A DNA stretch of 64,000 bases from Owenia fusiformis (lineage: Eukaryota; Annelida; Polychaeta; Sabellida; Oweniidae): the NCBI GenBank assembly GCA_903813345.2, contig CAIIXF020000009.1, forward strand, positions 7,560,030-7,624,029, read 5' to 3'. Below are positions 51,190 to 63,999 of this stretch, piece after piece (the stretch's first letter is position 1; each line of letters begins with the position of its first letter). The position numbers and the translations under genes were made by a program. The notes under the pieces were generated by a model. It was not told where the DNA came from and made no database searches. It worked only from the letters and a program-made list of their open reading frames with translations.

Positions 51190-54100
51190 TAGACAGGTTC
51201 CAATTTCAGAATATCTCAAAGGAAAGACTTTTTGAGGCATTTTTTAGAAAAAGCAACAGACCTATTTTTTCTGGATTAGTTTTTCATGCTGATAAAGATA
51301 TTAAAAGATGACAGCTCAACGGGGTGGTCACGACACTGCATTTTAGCGTTTTTACCCCCCTAGGAAATTATCTTAGGGGGTACTATAATATTAGTTCATA
51401 ACTCAAAGGATATATAAACTGTTGGTCTGAGTTCTACAGCATACACTGTTAGTACAGAGATGAATACTATCCCAAAGTTATAGGTTGATATCTTTGTTGG
51501 TTTCGGAAAAATACAATTAATTAGAAAAAATATGCAATTTTTGTCATTTTTTCTTGCTTATTTTATATTTGTAGCTTCAAGCAAAATATGATAACTTTAA
51601 CAGCTCAAAGTAGTATTCTAACAACATTCCCAAGCTATGTTTGATATTGTAATACATCTATTATAGTGATGAAGTACTATTTTGTAATTTTAATATGACT
51701 TTATAATACCCTACCCCTGGTAAATAGAAGAAAGTTGGTGTGGTTTTCTTCTGGTTTTAACATTTTATTGACTTCTTAGTTAAAGATACAATCAATTCTG
51801 TCAGTTAACCATGAGTAGCTTTACAATGGTTAACTATTCCAATGAATAGAGGGTTGGGACCTCAAAAATACCAGAACTGTTAAGTGGCAATCTTGGGCAT
51901 CCCTCTTCGGAGCATTTTCCTTAAACTCCGATGAAATCTGCAGGGGATACTATAAGAAACCTATATATCTAAGATACTAATGAAGATACTGAATTCAAAT
52001 TTTCAGGATTTGGTCCTGGTATGAAAGGTAATATGTATGACAAAAATGACAAAAAAAAACTCTGTTGCCATAGTAACAAGAATACCACACTATTTGTTTC
52101 CTAAGAAATTTGTTTTAAGAGGTTTTGTCATTCTCTTCATATTTTTAATTCTAAATATGTCTACAATGTGGGATCATTAGAATTATGGTAAAGTAATCTT
52201 TTCTATTGTTTTATTGTTCTCTAAAACAGAAGTTGCTAAGGCACATAGATATATAGATCATAGAAAAAATGCTGTGATGCACAAGACATGCACAAGAGAA
52301 AACGTTTATCAGTTCTATGTCATTGTGTTGTTATTTTTTATTTATCGTGGTCTGGGACTTATAACACCTAATGCCGAGTCTTCTCCAACTGCAAAGGAAG
52401 GCAAGATTTTAATAATGAACATTCATATATCTCAACAAATATGGCCTAAGACAATGATGAGGAAACTCTGAGGGATATTAGACGAAACATTAATGTGAGT
52501 GGTCCAAAAATAACACTAACATGTTTTGGAAAAGTTATGCTCTCGGGTGAATCAGTGCTCATTTAAGGATAGTCTGAATCAGGTGAATTTTTTTAACTTA
52601 ATTGTACCCCTCCCCCAAAACCCCCAAATTTTGACGAAATTGTCGAAAAGTGGCAAACAACATTCATTAAAGTTCAATATGGCTATTTCGCTTCTATGTC
52701 ATAAAGATATGATACGATCTCAGGTATACCAATAAATTTCACAAGTGACACTCTATCTTATGAAGAAAATACTATCGTATATTTGAAGACATGTCAAAAA
52801 TTTGGTGGAAATAAATTGTGTCACTCCTGATTTGACCTGCAAATGTTCAGGTAAGTTATCACAAACAATTTCAGACAGTTATATCTTTGATTATGACTAT
52901 TTCCTGACCATGAAGACAGGTATACAGGGATAATAAAGTCAATCGGACTCGAAGATATTTCACTAGCAATCAACCATTCAATATATTTTTTCAAAGTTGT
53001 TGACCTCATTTTCACCAAAAATGCAATCATTTTAACAATGTTTAATGCATTACTATTCTTTATTTTAATATATCAAATAGCTCTTGAAACGAAAACTGAA
53101 TTCCCCTAAGATTAGTGTTCCCCATGTTATTTCCCCTTTGAAAAAATTCATGCTATCCATTGGTTTCAGTTCATTTTGGTCATCCAAATTAAGTGTCTTT
53201 AAAGTCCCTGGAGCAATCCACTTTTCCTCTTAGGAATAGAACATGTCTCAAGGCATATTCTAATTATGCATTCAACAATATAATTAAAGGTTGCATCTTT
53301 GGTAAAAACTAGGTCATCATTTTTAGTAAAAAGTATGTTGATTGGGCCATTCCCTTTAATATCACTTAGGTCTGATTAATCATTATATTTACTTTTCTTG
53401 AAGATAATGAATAGATCTAAAAGATATACCTATTATATGTTCATGGTCAGAAAATATTCATAATTCAAGTTAGAATTGACCTTTTTCCATATAAATGAAA
53501 ATAGATGGCATCATGGGTATTGGTAGAGCTTGGGTAGGGCTAGAATACATGTAAATGCATTGCCAGAGTCACTTAATTTCTTGATTTAAGAAGTAATTCC
53601 ATTTGGATCAACTAAAAACATCGTTGGAATGTAACTTTATGATCTTATTGACATGTGGATTGTGATTTCACATTAAAATTGCGATCCTTGGAAGAGTAAA
53701 TGAACTTCGTAAGGTTTTTCAGCATTGTGTCAATGGGGATTTAGCCCAACCTTTTTGAGACAACCAGTAAATCATTAGAATTTGAATAATGGTAAATTAC
53801 AGTGCAAATCAAAGTTGTTTTGATAGAGAATTACTCACAGAATTCAAATATGCCATCAGATGGAAGAAAACATTAGTTTTTAATGGTTAAAAATGCAGAT
53901 CTCCTAAAATCTCATTAAAAACAAGACCTTAATTTCAAAGCTATATGGAAAAAGTACCATTGTCTGAAGTTGTTTGCGATACCAACATGCTCCTTTATAA
54001 CATTATTATGTAAATACTATCAAATGCTTTAGTCATGACAGTTGAAGTAAACTGAAGTCTTGGTATTTAAATGCAGAATCAGATCTATGTAGAGTAAACA

Positions 54101-55199
54101 AAATTGAAAGCAACATGTACAGTTGACAGTACAGTGTGATGCAACATCGGTGGGAAAGTCATCTTTGGTTAATAAAAAAGATTCTTAGTTACTTTTCTAA
54201 CATCTGGCTGTGATGTATCATGGCTTAATGAGGACTCTGCTATATGGTCAGATGATGAGAACTAACAGTTTTACGGAACTTTTGCCATGTTTTGCACATT
54301 GTAAATGACCCTTCTGAATGGGTTGTAAAGGTATATACCAGGAGGTATATATGGCTCAAATGACTCGTGCCCTAGTACATGGGGCACTGTAGTACATTAC
54401 TTGTGCATGATGACCACCATAGTCTAGTTGCTCAAATGAGATCAATTGATGATTATAATGTTTAGAGTTTATGTCAATGTCCTCTCTAGTATGTGATTAC
54501 ACTAGATTTCATTATGATACATGTACTAAATTGAAAACTTACATATAAAATATCTTAAGTCCTACATTCTAGTAATAAATGAATTAGAATGTCACCTAAC
54601 ATTTGATGATGGTATGAATTTATTGATTTGGTGTCTATCAATACATGTTTCTAACTTAATGCTGCAAAATGATTAAATTCACCACATCACTTTCTTCAAT
54701 TTTCCAGGGGTAGGGCACTATAAAGTCATATTAAAATTACAAAATAGTACTTCATAACTAAAATAGATGTATTACAATACCTCATATAGCCAGGAAATGT
54801 TTTTAGAATACTACTATGAGCTGTTAAAGCTGTCATATTTTGCATGAAGCTACAAATATAAAATTGGCAAGACAAAAATTGCGTATCTTTTTCCTGTTTA
54901 TTGTATTTTTTCTGAGACCAATAAGGGTATCAACCTATAACTTTAGGATAGTATTCCTATTTGTACTAGCAATGTATGGTGTACAACTCAGAACAATAGC
55001 TCATATATCCTTTGTGTTATGAACTAGTTTCATAGTACCCCCTCGAATATTTTCCTAGGGGGGGTAAACATGCCAAAATTCAGTGTCGTGACCACCCCGT
55101 TGAGCTGTCATCTTTTAATATCTTTATCAGCATGAAAAATTGATCGAGTAAAAATAGGTCTGTTGCTTTTTCTAAAAAATGCCTCAAAAACTTGAATTA
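51190..55199. mobile_element. Element of about 4 kb with inverted repeats of about 500 bp, inside the L1-like LINE
   Basis: Left arm about 51215-51735, right arm about 54700-55185. Shared pieces include AAAAAGCAACAGACCTATTT, GACAGCTCAACGGGGTGGTC and CATATTTTGC-type words. The interior (51740-54700) shows no recognisable transposase on either strand. It is AT-rich with short frames only. A segment near 53120-53240 resembles 61836-61940. Confidence 0.85.
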
Positions 55200-55812
55200 T
55201 TAGAATTGGAAAAGCCACATTGCCTCTGTCTTATTTTTATTTATACAAAACCCAGAGAATATTCTAAACTCATTTATTGTATCTATCACTTTTACTAATG
55301 AATCTTTGTCTTTTAAGAAATGTGTTAAATCATCTGCATACATAGCTATTTTTAATTCTGACTTATTTGGTAACTTAATTCCCCTGATTTCATTATTTTG
55401 TCTTATTTTTAAAGCAACCAGCTCAACACATAACAAAAAACATAGTGGTGACAAAGGGCACCCCTGTCTTATGCCTGAATCCAAAGAAATCCATTCTGAC
55501 AACCACCCTGCATAGTTTATGCAACTTTTATTTTCTTTATTAACAGTTTCAACCCATGAAATCATATCCTCACCAAATCCGAAATATTTTAAACTGTCTA
55601 TTAGTAAGTCCTTATTTATATTATTATACGCACCCGAAAAATCTACTGCCACTAATAAACCACTTTCATTAATGTTTTCAATATATTCTATTGTATCATC
55701 AATTATTCGTAATATGTTTGCAGCTGATCGCCCAGGAATATACCCACTTTGGTCTGAGTTAATTACTTTACATATAACTAGTTTCATCCTATTGGCCATC
55801 CATCCATCCATT
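55200..55812 (-). pseudogene. 5' part of the L1-like reverse transcriptase
   Basis: Motifs in order: QSGYIPGRSAANILRIIDD, VAVDFSGAYNNI, SGIRQGCPLSPLCFLL and MYADDL (catalytic YADD), then INKNKTEAMWL. The residues before NRMK belong to the other LINE read across the junction. The frame stops at the inserted long-TIR element. Confidence 0.88.
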
Positions 55813-56344
55813 GGCGTATATGAAGCATTTTGAAGATAAAGTATCAGGCAAGTCATTAATGTATATAAGGAAGAGGAGCGGCCCAAGGATACTTCCTTGA
55901 GGGACACTGCAGTTTATATAGTTTTCCGGGGATGTTTGAGATGATTTACCATTTACTGTGACCTTTATCTTTCTATTTGAGAGGTATGAAATAATAAAAT
56001 TCAAGAGCTTTCCTGAAAAGCCATATGCTTTCAGCTTATGTATTAACAGATGGTGTGGTACCCTATCAAAAGCGGCCGAAATGTCCAAAAAGACCAACCT
56101 AGTATCAAAGCCATTACTAAAATTTGTCCAAATAAAATCATGAATCGCTAGAAGTTGGATTTCATTGCAATGACCCTTCAAAAATCTGGATTGATATTTG
56201 TAAAGTAGATTGTTTTCAATAAGGTGCTTGTACATTTTATCATAGACTATCCTTTCAATGATTTTGGAAACAATGCTAAGGAGAGAGATAGGTCTGTAAT
56301 TGTTCAGATTATTTTTGCTGTCTTTTTTATGTATAGGGCAAACA
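55813..56344 (-). pseudogene. 5' half of the jockey/CR1-like reverse transcriptase
   Basis: It encodes the fingers and palm up to the active site (FLDISAAFDRVPHHLLIHKL, VPQGSILGPLLFLIYINDLP, CFIYA) and is cut there by the L1-like insertion. The first codons abut the right flanking duplication. Confidence 0.85.
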
Positions 56345-56457
56345 TAGTATAATAAGGTTCTAAGTGGCTCAAACCATGTTTTGAGAAAAACTGGATTGAA
56401 GTTTGGGACTTTAATAACATTTTCTATTTATTGTATTTCATCAAGATTTGGGGAATT
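56345..56457. repeat. Right flanking direct repeat of the outer LINE
   Basis: Counterpart of 47728-47841. It abuts the truncated 5' end of the LINE at the PIHKKD codons. Confidence 0.8.
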
Positions 56458-56600
56458 GGTTAGTGACATGAAACCCTGCCTTTTGGTGAATTTTTGTTAG
56501 AATTGACACTGTACATCTGTTTTTTTCAGCAAAAATCAAAATGCAGAACCTTTTACTGACAAAAGCTAATCAAGTTCTTAATTGGTTGCATATAGAACTT

Positions 56601-57679
56601 AGTAGCCGAGACAACACAAGTCCCAAGTCTGTATATTTACTCTCATTTCTTCACTTTTAAGAGTTAAGTCACCACATTTTGCATGTACATTCCTTGGGGA
56701 AATCCTAACATAGAATTTCATTGGTTTTTATTATTATTCATTTGTTAAATAAAGAGAAACATTTGATTTTTATTGGTCTATAACCAAAATTTGCCATTTT
56801 GTGCAACAAATACAACTTTTTGACATAATTAATGAAAGTCTCTACTTTTGGTGTAATGACTCTTAAATGACTAACTGTTTTCTTATTCAGCACAAGTCTA
56901 ACTGTTTTGGGTAGTTGAGACATTTTTTGAGAAAAAAATGAGATGCAGAAACATGATATTTTAAATAAAACAGGGCCAAAAACTACCCCTTAAGATGCCT
57001 GCATTATTTGAGATTTTGACATGTTTCAATGGCCTGAAAAAGTGGATGGGGTAGGGGAGTGGCATACCTTTTGAGCTAATTCCAGTTACCATTTTGTCAA
57101 ATGAATGATGACATATTTGGTATCATCTTAAAGCTTGTAAACTATGCTTCGATTTGCTACCCATATTATGATGTCAGATTATATATTATGACATCACAGT
57201 GATACCAAACGACCTTAAATGGAAAAACAAGCACCAAAACGCGACAAAATAATGGTGTGACTCCAACATTCTTTTGGCAATTCACTACTTGCCACAATTA
57301 ATGAATGCATTTCTCGCTATATACTATATCTCTGGTATACTTCCCATGCTTGATCTAATGACTGGCAAAAAATAACTAGGATGATAGTTATTGTCAATAA
57401 GATTAGAGATACCATATTGTATCTGACATTTATAATTTGAATTTTTATTAATGAACACAAAAGTTGAATTTGTCGCACAAAACGGAAAATTTTGATTATA
57501 GACCAATAAAAATCAAATGTTTCCCTATATTTGACAAATGAATAATAATCAAAACCAATAAAATTCTATGTTAGGATTTCTCCAAGGAATGAGCATGCAA
57601 AATGTGGTGACTTAACTCTTAAAAGTGAAGAAATGAGAGTAAATATACAGACTTTGGACTTGTGTTGTCTCGGCTACTA
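56601..57679. mobile_element. Foldback sequence with arms of about 230 bp
   Basis: Arms 56601-56838 and about 57440-57679 pair (AGTAGCCGAGACAACACAAG at the outer end, GACCAATAAAAATCAAATGT further in). The 600-bp centre holds no ORF. Confidence 0.75.
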
Positions 57680-58008
57680 TTTTGCCATTCATTCCATTGG
57701 GGAAAAAGTATTTTGATCAGAATCAAAATACAGCAATGTCATTTTGATTTCATGTTGTCTAATTCATAACAAAATTATAAAAAAGGAAAATATATATTTC
57801 TAAAAAAATATAAAAAGAACTAGTAAATCCAGACATGTCATCATAAAATAAGCATCAATATCAAAATATTGCACAATTACACTGTATCATCAAACAAAAC
57901 TCTGCAATTGCAGTATTGAAACTTACCATGCATATGCAAATTAATATATTTCACTGCCATCAGAAAAATATCTTAATACATATCACGTTCAGGTTTAATG
58001 TACAGGGT

Positions 58009-60376
58009 GGTCAAAACAGGACCAGAGAAAAGTTTAATAACTTGGTCAAGCTTGCATATTTTGTCTTGAAGTTGAAAACCCAATAAATGAACTACATGAT
58101 TCTGAAAAGGTGGCGGTAAACCCCTTTTTAGCCCCCCCTACAAAACAAGTATATATTGACATGGAGTTGAAGAGGAAGTATGACTCATTACTTAAAATGT
58201 GATTTCTGAGAGTTTTGACATTTGACCTTGACACTAGGGTGGTTTAAAGGTCAACTTTGAGAGGTGCTATTTTTGTCAAAAGGACGATTCTCGGTTTGGA
58301 GAACAGTCTCCTGGGGTAATAATTTTTTTCATGAAAAATATAAAAATATTACCCAAATTAAACTATGAATATTCAAAAGAGGACATTCAAATCTACAAGA
58401 TGTAAAAATAACAAATTGGTCTGAAGCAGGGATAATGCTCAATTAGACCGATTCAATAAAAATACAAGTCTCGATTTGGGGAAAGAAGTTCATCAGTGTA
58501 CTGCGCTAATAATTTTTTGCGAAAAATCTAGAAATATTACCCAAATTAAATTATGACTATTCAAAAGAGGACATTCAAATCTATATTATGTTAAAAAAAT
58601 CAAATTTGTCCGAAGCAGGGATAATGCTCATTTAGATTGATGAACTTCGTTCTCCAAACCGAGAATCGTCCTTTGACTGTTTCTAATCCAAGAAATGAGA
58701 GCAATTGGCTTTATTTTGATTGTGACTGATAAAAAGACATGTGAATAGAAATAAAAATTGTTTTTAATAAATTATCACGGGCAATTACCTGAAAATCTTG
58801 AGAATAAATATCGATATGGGCATTTTTAGGGGGACTAAATTTTCTTGTTTCAAAAATGAATGTTCTTGTTGCCTTTTGAGACTCTAACAGTATCCTAAGC
58901 ATGTTTTAAGAGTTGAGATGTGATTATTATTTTAAATGCCCATGGGCAATTAGGATAAAATGACTGAAATTAAATGCACACAAGGGCACTTCAAAAAGAA
59001 TGGCTTTTCTTTTTTCAATTGCTTCTCGCCAGTTTTCTAAACATGTTTGCCATATTCTAAATAGTTATAGGGTCACTTTTACTAAATGCCCATTGGCATT
59101 TGGCATTTTATTTGGCATTTGAAATTAAAATGTTTGAATGTACACATACTTTTAAAGTTATTTGCCAATTTGCAGTTCCCATATTTGAAACACAAATAAT
59201 TCAGAGAAATCCTCTCTCAATATATATCATAAAATATAAGGCAGCATAATGTATGAATGGCATGACACTCAAAGGATTGCCTAAAATAATTTCTACTTAT
59301 TCCCTATTTAGAAAACATTTAGGCCATTCAAAGATTTTCTTATAATAATATCACTAAATTCTATGTTTTCAGAAAAAACAAAATGTCCCCATGTACTCTC
59401 TACTTGTAATGTATATAAATGACAAAGGGAATTGTGATCTTGGATTATATTGTAGCGAAATGAGTTCCAAGATTTTGATTAAATACTACATGTATGTAAA
59501 CTTCATTAACAAGGTCATCTGAACTCAAGAGGTGTGTTACTTGCTTTGGCACAATGTGTTATTGCATTTTCACTCTTAAATAATATATAAAACCCTTTAA
59601 ATAAATGAAGGTTTTGTAGTTTTTAATATAAGGCTCTTCATCAGAATGCCAACATATAATTAATTTTGGATGGCCTATTCTGTACATGCAGTTATGTAGT
59701 GTACATGTATGCCCAGGTTAGCAGCCATATTGAAAACATAAACCAGTGAGGCTTATTTTCATCACAAAAGTTAAGTTTTAGTGGTGAGCCCAAACTCCCA
59801 CAAAAATGATATTTGCAGAGAAGCTACTTTACAGTCTCTGCATTATACAGTTTCAATATATTTTTTGTGGGAGTGTGGGCTGACAGTTAACTTTTCAATG
59901 AAAGGGAATGAGCACCATACTAAAACTTGATAACAAAGTGAACGAAAAATGACAATGTTTTCTAGATTTGCATAGGTATACTACATATATCGCTAGATTT
60001 TGTCAATTTTCTTCTCTGAATACTTGTATGCCATATGTTCCATATATTAAATTCTATATAATGATAAGTTTTGATATTATTTTGATGGTAAACATAATGT
60101 GTACCCATATTCAGACAGCCTTGTGATAGGGGTTCTTACTGCCAATTTTTCAAAGAAACGGAGAACTTATGCCACTTTTTGAAATCGCACATCTCAAGAA
60201 GAAAGGTTTATCTACAACTTGCAATTGGTTTTAAAAGTAAATGGAAGAATGAGTTTTTCAGAAAAAGTCTAAGTGGACCAATAGTCTGTTAAATGGACCT
60301 GTTCTTTCAAGGAAAATATACGAAATTGACAAAGTAATTCAACTCTTCTTCGGTCTGGTTTTTGATCACCCTGTAT
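58009..60376. mobile_element. Inverted-repeat region with TACAGGGTG ends
   Basis: TACAGGGTGGTCAAAACAGG at the left and its imperfect reverse complement at 60350-60376 bracket about 2.4 kb without a recognisable gene. It includes repeated GGCATTT phrases near 59080-59110 and a smaller hairpin at 58277-58675. Confidence 0.5.
58277..58675. repeat. Hairpin containing two direct copies of a unit of about 200 bp
   Basis: AGGACGATTCTCGGTTTGGA at the left is inverted at 58650-58675. Inside, two direct copies share ATATTACCCAAATTAAA, AAAAGAGGACATTCAAATCT and GAAGCAGGGATAATGCTCA. Confidence 0.75.
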
Positions 60377-61502
60377 TTATAAATCCTAAACTGCTGGCAA
60401 ATATAAAAATATACTTTAAAATGAAATTATCCTTATCGTATACAAGGATATCCTCCATACACCAATTAACTTTATGGCCTTAACTAATAGATCAGCAGTA
60501 ATGACTCATGAAACACTTATAAGATAAATAAAATAAATAAAACACCCTTGTAAAATACCCTTGTAAAAAAACATAGAGCATGAATATTATCTTTATCACC
60601 ATATATATAAAGTTTGCTTGTCCATGCTTTTACTTCCTTGTGTTTCTTATGGTGTTTTTCTTTTAACGTTCACGTTTTGATTTCATACATTATGTGGTTC
60701 ATAACTTTGGCACACACTTTCCATGTATATGATATACTATTATGGGCATTCTCTTCACTACCACTTCATAGTTAACATTTACGTTTTACTTAATTTTCCT
60801 TATGTTTCACATGCTGTTTCTTTTGCTTTCTGAATTGATTTTTTACTGTATATTTACTATAAAAATACTCTTATGGACATTATCTTCACTATCACACTAT
60901 CGCTTATGTTTGCTTGTCCATGAATTTTACTTTCTAATGTTTCTTATGCTGTTTCCTCTTACTTTCTAGTTTTAATTCTAGTTATTTTTGTTAACATTCA
61001 TAGGGAATAAATCATATCATTTCATGAAAAATTGTGACCTTGTCCTACGGAAATTGAGATTATGTTGCACAGCAAGTTTGCACGGCGATACTGTATAGCA
61101 CATGCTCTAGGGAATTGATTCTACTTTCCATAGACACCAAACACATCTTTGTCGATATAATAATTAAAAAGCCTTAGGGTCCCAACCTCCTTTGTTTATA
61201 TTTACAAAAATGTGAAAAATGCCAAAAGTTGTTCTAAATTTTTTAAATTTAAAACTCTTGAAACCGATTTGACTTGCCAGCGACAGATACTTTAGTCTTT
61301 CATGTACCGAACATGTCAATTTGGTTTGTAATATCGCTGTAATATCTCCAAATAAACAATTTCAACGTTTTAAAAAACTCGATGCTTGTCCACGTGTTAA
61401 TTATTATTGGTCCCCTGTCACATGACCAAATGTTAAGTTCTGATTGGTCAAGACCTGAAGTTAATTAGAACCCATGTCATTGTCTATAGAACTTTTTCAT
61501 TT
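60377..61502. other. AT-rich DNA, no gene seen
   Basis: It contains loosely repeated phrases (TTGTCCATG, TTTTACTT, CTTATG.TGTTTC) between 60600 and 60980, which look like a decayed tandem repeat. No coding segment. Confidence 0.45.
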
Positions 61503-62046
61503 AAAGGAGGAGGGAAGTTAGCGCAACAGATTTTGAACAGTCATATGTTGGATTTCGGCCATTTCCTGGGGATTTAAACAGGTGCATATGTTAGGCGAAT
61601 GTTTTACCTCCAGGAAAATCACTTCTAGAGATGATAAAATAATTTTGACTTTGAGACAGGGTAGATGCAAACAACCCACCCACATGTTTTTTCTGAAATG
61701 TTTTCCTGATTTTCAAACCCTTCCATCCTTTCTTTTTTAATTTTTCTTGCATCAATATGTTGCGTTTTGACACACAGTTGATCCCATAAAAGGAATAAAT
61801 GATTCCATTTAGATAAAGTGGAAAACAATATTTCCCATGTTATTTTCCCATAGGAAAAATCATTGCTTTCAGCTAAGTTTGGTCACCCATAATGGGTATC
61901 TTTAAAACCCCTGAAGGAATCACTTATTCCTTTAAAGTGGTTAACTATGTGGCAAAATGCAATCATGGTTTAAATCCTCAGAAAATGGCCAAAATCCAAC
62001 ATATGACTGTACAAAATCTGTTGCGCTAATTTCCCTCCTCCTTTGA
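61503..62046. mobile_element. Inverted-repeat element
   Basis: Arms 61503-61579 and 61969-62046 (AAAGGAGGAGGGAAGTTAGC outer end, CATATGTTGGATTT inner) are reverse complements around about 390 bp. The interior resembles 53120-53240 inside the long-TIR element. Confidence 0.75.
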
Positions 62047-62437
62047 TTGGATAAGAGTTAGAACCTTCTTATACATAGTTTATTGTAAATTAAATGGACT
62101 TACACCCTTTTGATATTGAGAAAAGCATATAGTTTGTCATTGATTTCATTGGAAAGAGCATGCCCAAATTAGTCAATATGCAAAGTTACAGCATTTTTCT
62201 CAAAATGTCACTTAGAACCTTATTATTATACTAATGGTGCGATATGTGTACATGAACAATCAATAAGATAAGAACTATAATCAGAATCATCGCAATTTTG
62301 AGCATTTTCAAGTAATTTTGAGTCAAATTTTCGTTTCTTTTTGAGAAATCTTCATATTACTCAAATGAAAGACAATTTAGAGTTGTATGCAAATATTGTC
62401 TCGTTTTTCTGATTTGAGTCTCAGAAAATTCTAAGCA

Positions 62438-62675
62438 AATGCGTGACATATACGCACTTCGCGTGAAAATTCTGAACAAACTGCATTGGTTTTTTCACCA
62501 TTTGTTTTCCGGCGGCATTCGTTTTCCTGAAATATTTTTACTTGACAATGACAATAATCAGAAAAAATGTGTATTTACGTATTTTTATTCTTTCATGCAA
62601 AAATGGACGTGACTTCAATTTCTTCAGCAAATCTCTGACAAATACGCAAATTGCAGGACAGTTGGATGGCCTATA
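62438..62675. repeat. Dispersed repeat related to the insert at about 33400-33656
   Basis: It shares in order GCGTGACATATACG, CTGAAATATTTTTACTTGACA, CGTGACTTCAA.TTCTTCAGC and GACAAATACGC. It interrupts a copy of the repeat at 34683-35420, whose two halves (CTCAAATGAAAGACAATTTA and GCCTCAGAAAATTCAAAAT) lie on either side. Confidence 0.65.
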
Positions 62676-63444
62676 ACAATTATGGTATTGTTTACTAATT
62701 GGTGCCTCAGAAAATTCAAAATAGCTGCATTAAGGCAGCCTTCTTCAAAGGACTTCATTTATGCCTAAATTCAGTCCTTCACTCAAGTCCAGTTAGTTTC
62801 ATTTTAGGGGTCATAAATATGCTGAGTTTCCTAGTGGTCAACGCAGATAATGCGTTGTGCAATTGTCCAATAACATGTCTCATTTCCTTGAACTTATGAA
62901 TAATCTTACCATTTGTGTCTCTTCAAACCACCTTATTTCTGCAGTATTCTTTTTCTTTTTCATGAAACAGTTAAATATTTTAATTTCGGACATACTATAG
63001 AATGTTTGTTCCAGTTTGTTTGCTCAAGCCCAACATTTGAATAGAGAGAAGCAAGGGTATATACTTGTAAAATACCCTTGAATTCACTATCATTTAGAGA
63101 TCTCCTCAAAGTATGGTTACATGTTAAATTGTTTTTATGATGTACTCCTTTGAACCTCATAAATGGTCATCCAAATGCTTTAATTGGAAATTTTTTAGAT
63201 AGGTTTAGAGAGAAATCTTGTGGTAAATGTGACCATGAGAAACTTTACAAACTTTACCTTGTTTACTTATTAATAGTCAGAGGACATATAACATACACCA
63301 TATATCACATTTATGTGGAAATAAAGTACAATAATAATGATTACCTACCTGAAATAGTTTGATAAAAAATCCTAATATAATCCAACATATAAGAGTGAAA
63401 TTAAAGGTACATAATTGAATCTTGAAGATAAGGAAAACATAGAG
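62676..63444. other. AT-rich DNA, possible degenerate LINE sequence
   Basis: No clear gene. From about 63150 the plus strand may hold further decayed sequence of the LINE remnant that follows, but I could not place motifs in it. Confidence 0.35.
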
Positions 63445-63999
63445 ATGAGCACAAATAGGCTTGCTATTAAAGTCAAAGATAAATGAATAAAGAGATATCA
63501 AGTATTTTGGAAGAATCTGATAAGTGGGAAAGGGGGAAAACTTAGATTATTTAAACAACTAAAATCGAACTTTGGATTTGAACACTACCTTTCAGAAACG
63601 ACACTTTCAAACGCTAAACATTTAACTAGATTACGTATAAGCGGCCACAATCTAGAGATAGAGAGAGGCCGATATACAAAACCAATTACTGATCTTAATA
63701 GTCGATTTTGTAAAATATGTAAGAACTCGGTTATAGAAGATGAAACACACTTTTTATTCAAATGTAAAAAATTGGAGTTTATCAGAAAATCCCATAGTGA
63801 AAAACTTGAAAACCTGTGTAGTAATTTTAAAAACATGAATGACCACCAAAAGACAATTTTTCTATTGACAATTGAGGGGATCATATTAAAAGAATCTGCT
63901 GACATGATAAAGTATCTAATGATTGGTAGAGACAGGATTCTTATATCAAAGTTACATTTTATATTTCATTTGAAGAATGTAATCCTATTTTCTTTACTT
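63445..63999 (+). pseudogene. LINE C-terminal remnant, third LINE family in the window
   Basis: Reading from ATG at 63445: one in-frame TGA near 63484, then an open frame to the window end. HLTRLRISGHNLEIERGRYT and SRFCKICKNSVIEDETHFLF followed by KCKKL are the hallmark C-terminal zinc-binding region (C-x2-C-x8-H-x4-C) of invertebrate non-LTR elements. It differs from both LINEs at 48-56 kb. The element may continue past 64000. Confidence 0.8.

Larger units (their letters stand above)
49640..55812 (-). mobile_element. L1-like LINE inserted in the active-site codons of the outer LINE
   Basis: It is flanked by the 9-bp direct repeat GGCGTATAT at 49631-49639 and 55813-55821. The T-rich plus-strand sequence right after 49639 is its poly(A)-like tail, so it reads on the minus strand. 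The 5' part is missing: it begins in the reverse transcriptase near NRMKLVICKVINSDQSGYIPGR. Confidence 0.88.
47842..56344 (-). mobile_element. Jockey/CR1-like LINE, 5'-truncated, carrying nested insertions
   Basis: It is flanked by direct repeats of about 113 bp (47728-47841 and 56345-56457, about 5 per cent diverged). RT fragments read in order down the minus strand. At 56335-55822 are PIHKKDSKN, NYRPISLLSIVSKIIER, DISAAFDRVPHH, CSVPQGSILGPLLF and FIYA. After the nested insertion the frame continues at 49630 with ADDTLIF, then KSKELIFSK and HKHLGYY (49544-49257), PSYITDIFIP (49066) and the zinc-binding end HNWNNVDSPNCECG (48400). It starts mid-protein, so the 5' part was never copied. Confidence 0.85.
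47719..62243. mobile_element. Outermost inverted-repeat pair enclosing the LINE stack (inferred element)
   Basis: CGCACCATTAGTATAATAAG, then GTTCTAAGTG and TTTTGAGAAAAA, at the left recurs inverted at about 62190-62243. If both are ends of one element, its original size without the later LINE (47842-56344) was about 6 kb. No transposase is seen inside, so this pairing could also be two unrelated fragments of one repeat family. Confidence 0.45.

Noticed and set aside
52214-52471. 85-codon ORF inside the long-TIR element as a possible transposase
   Set aside because: Too short, with no DDE or other motif.
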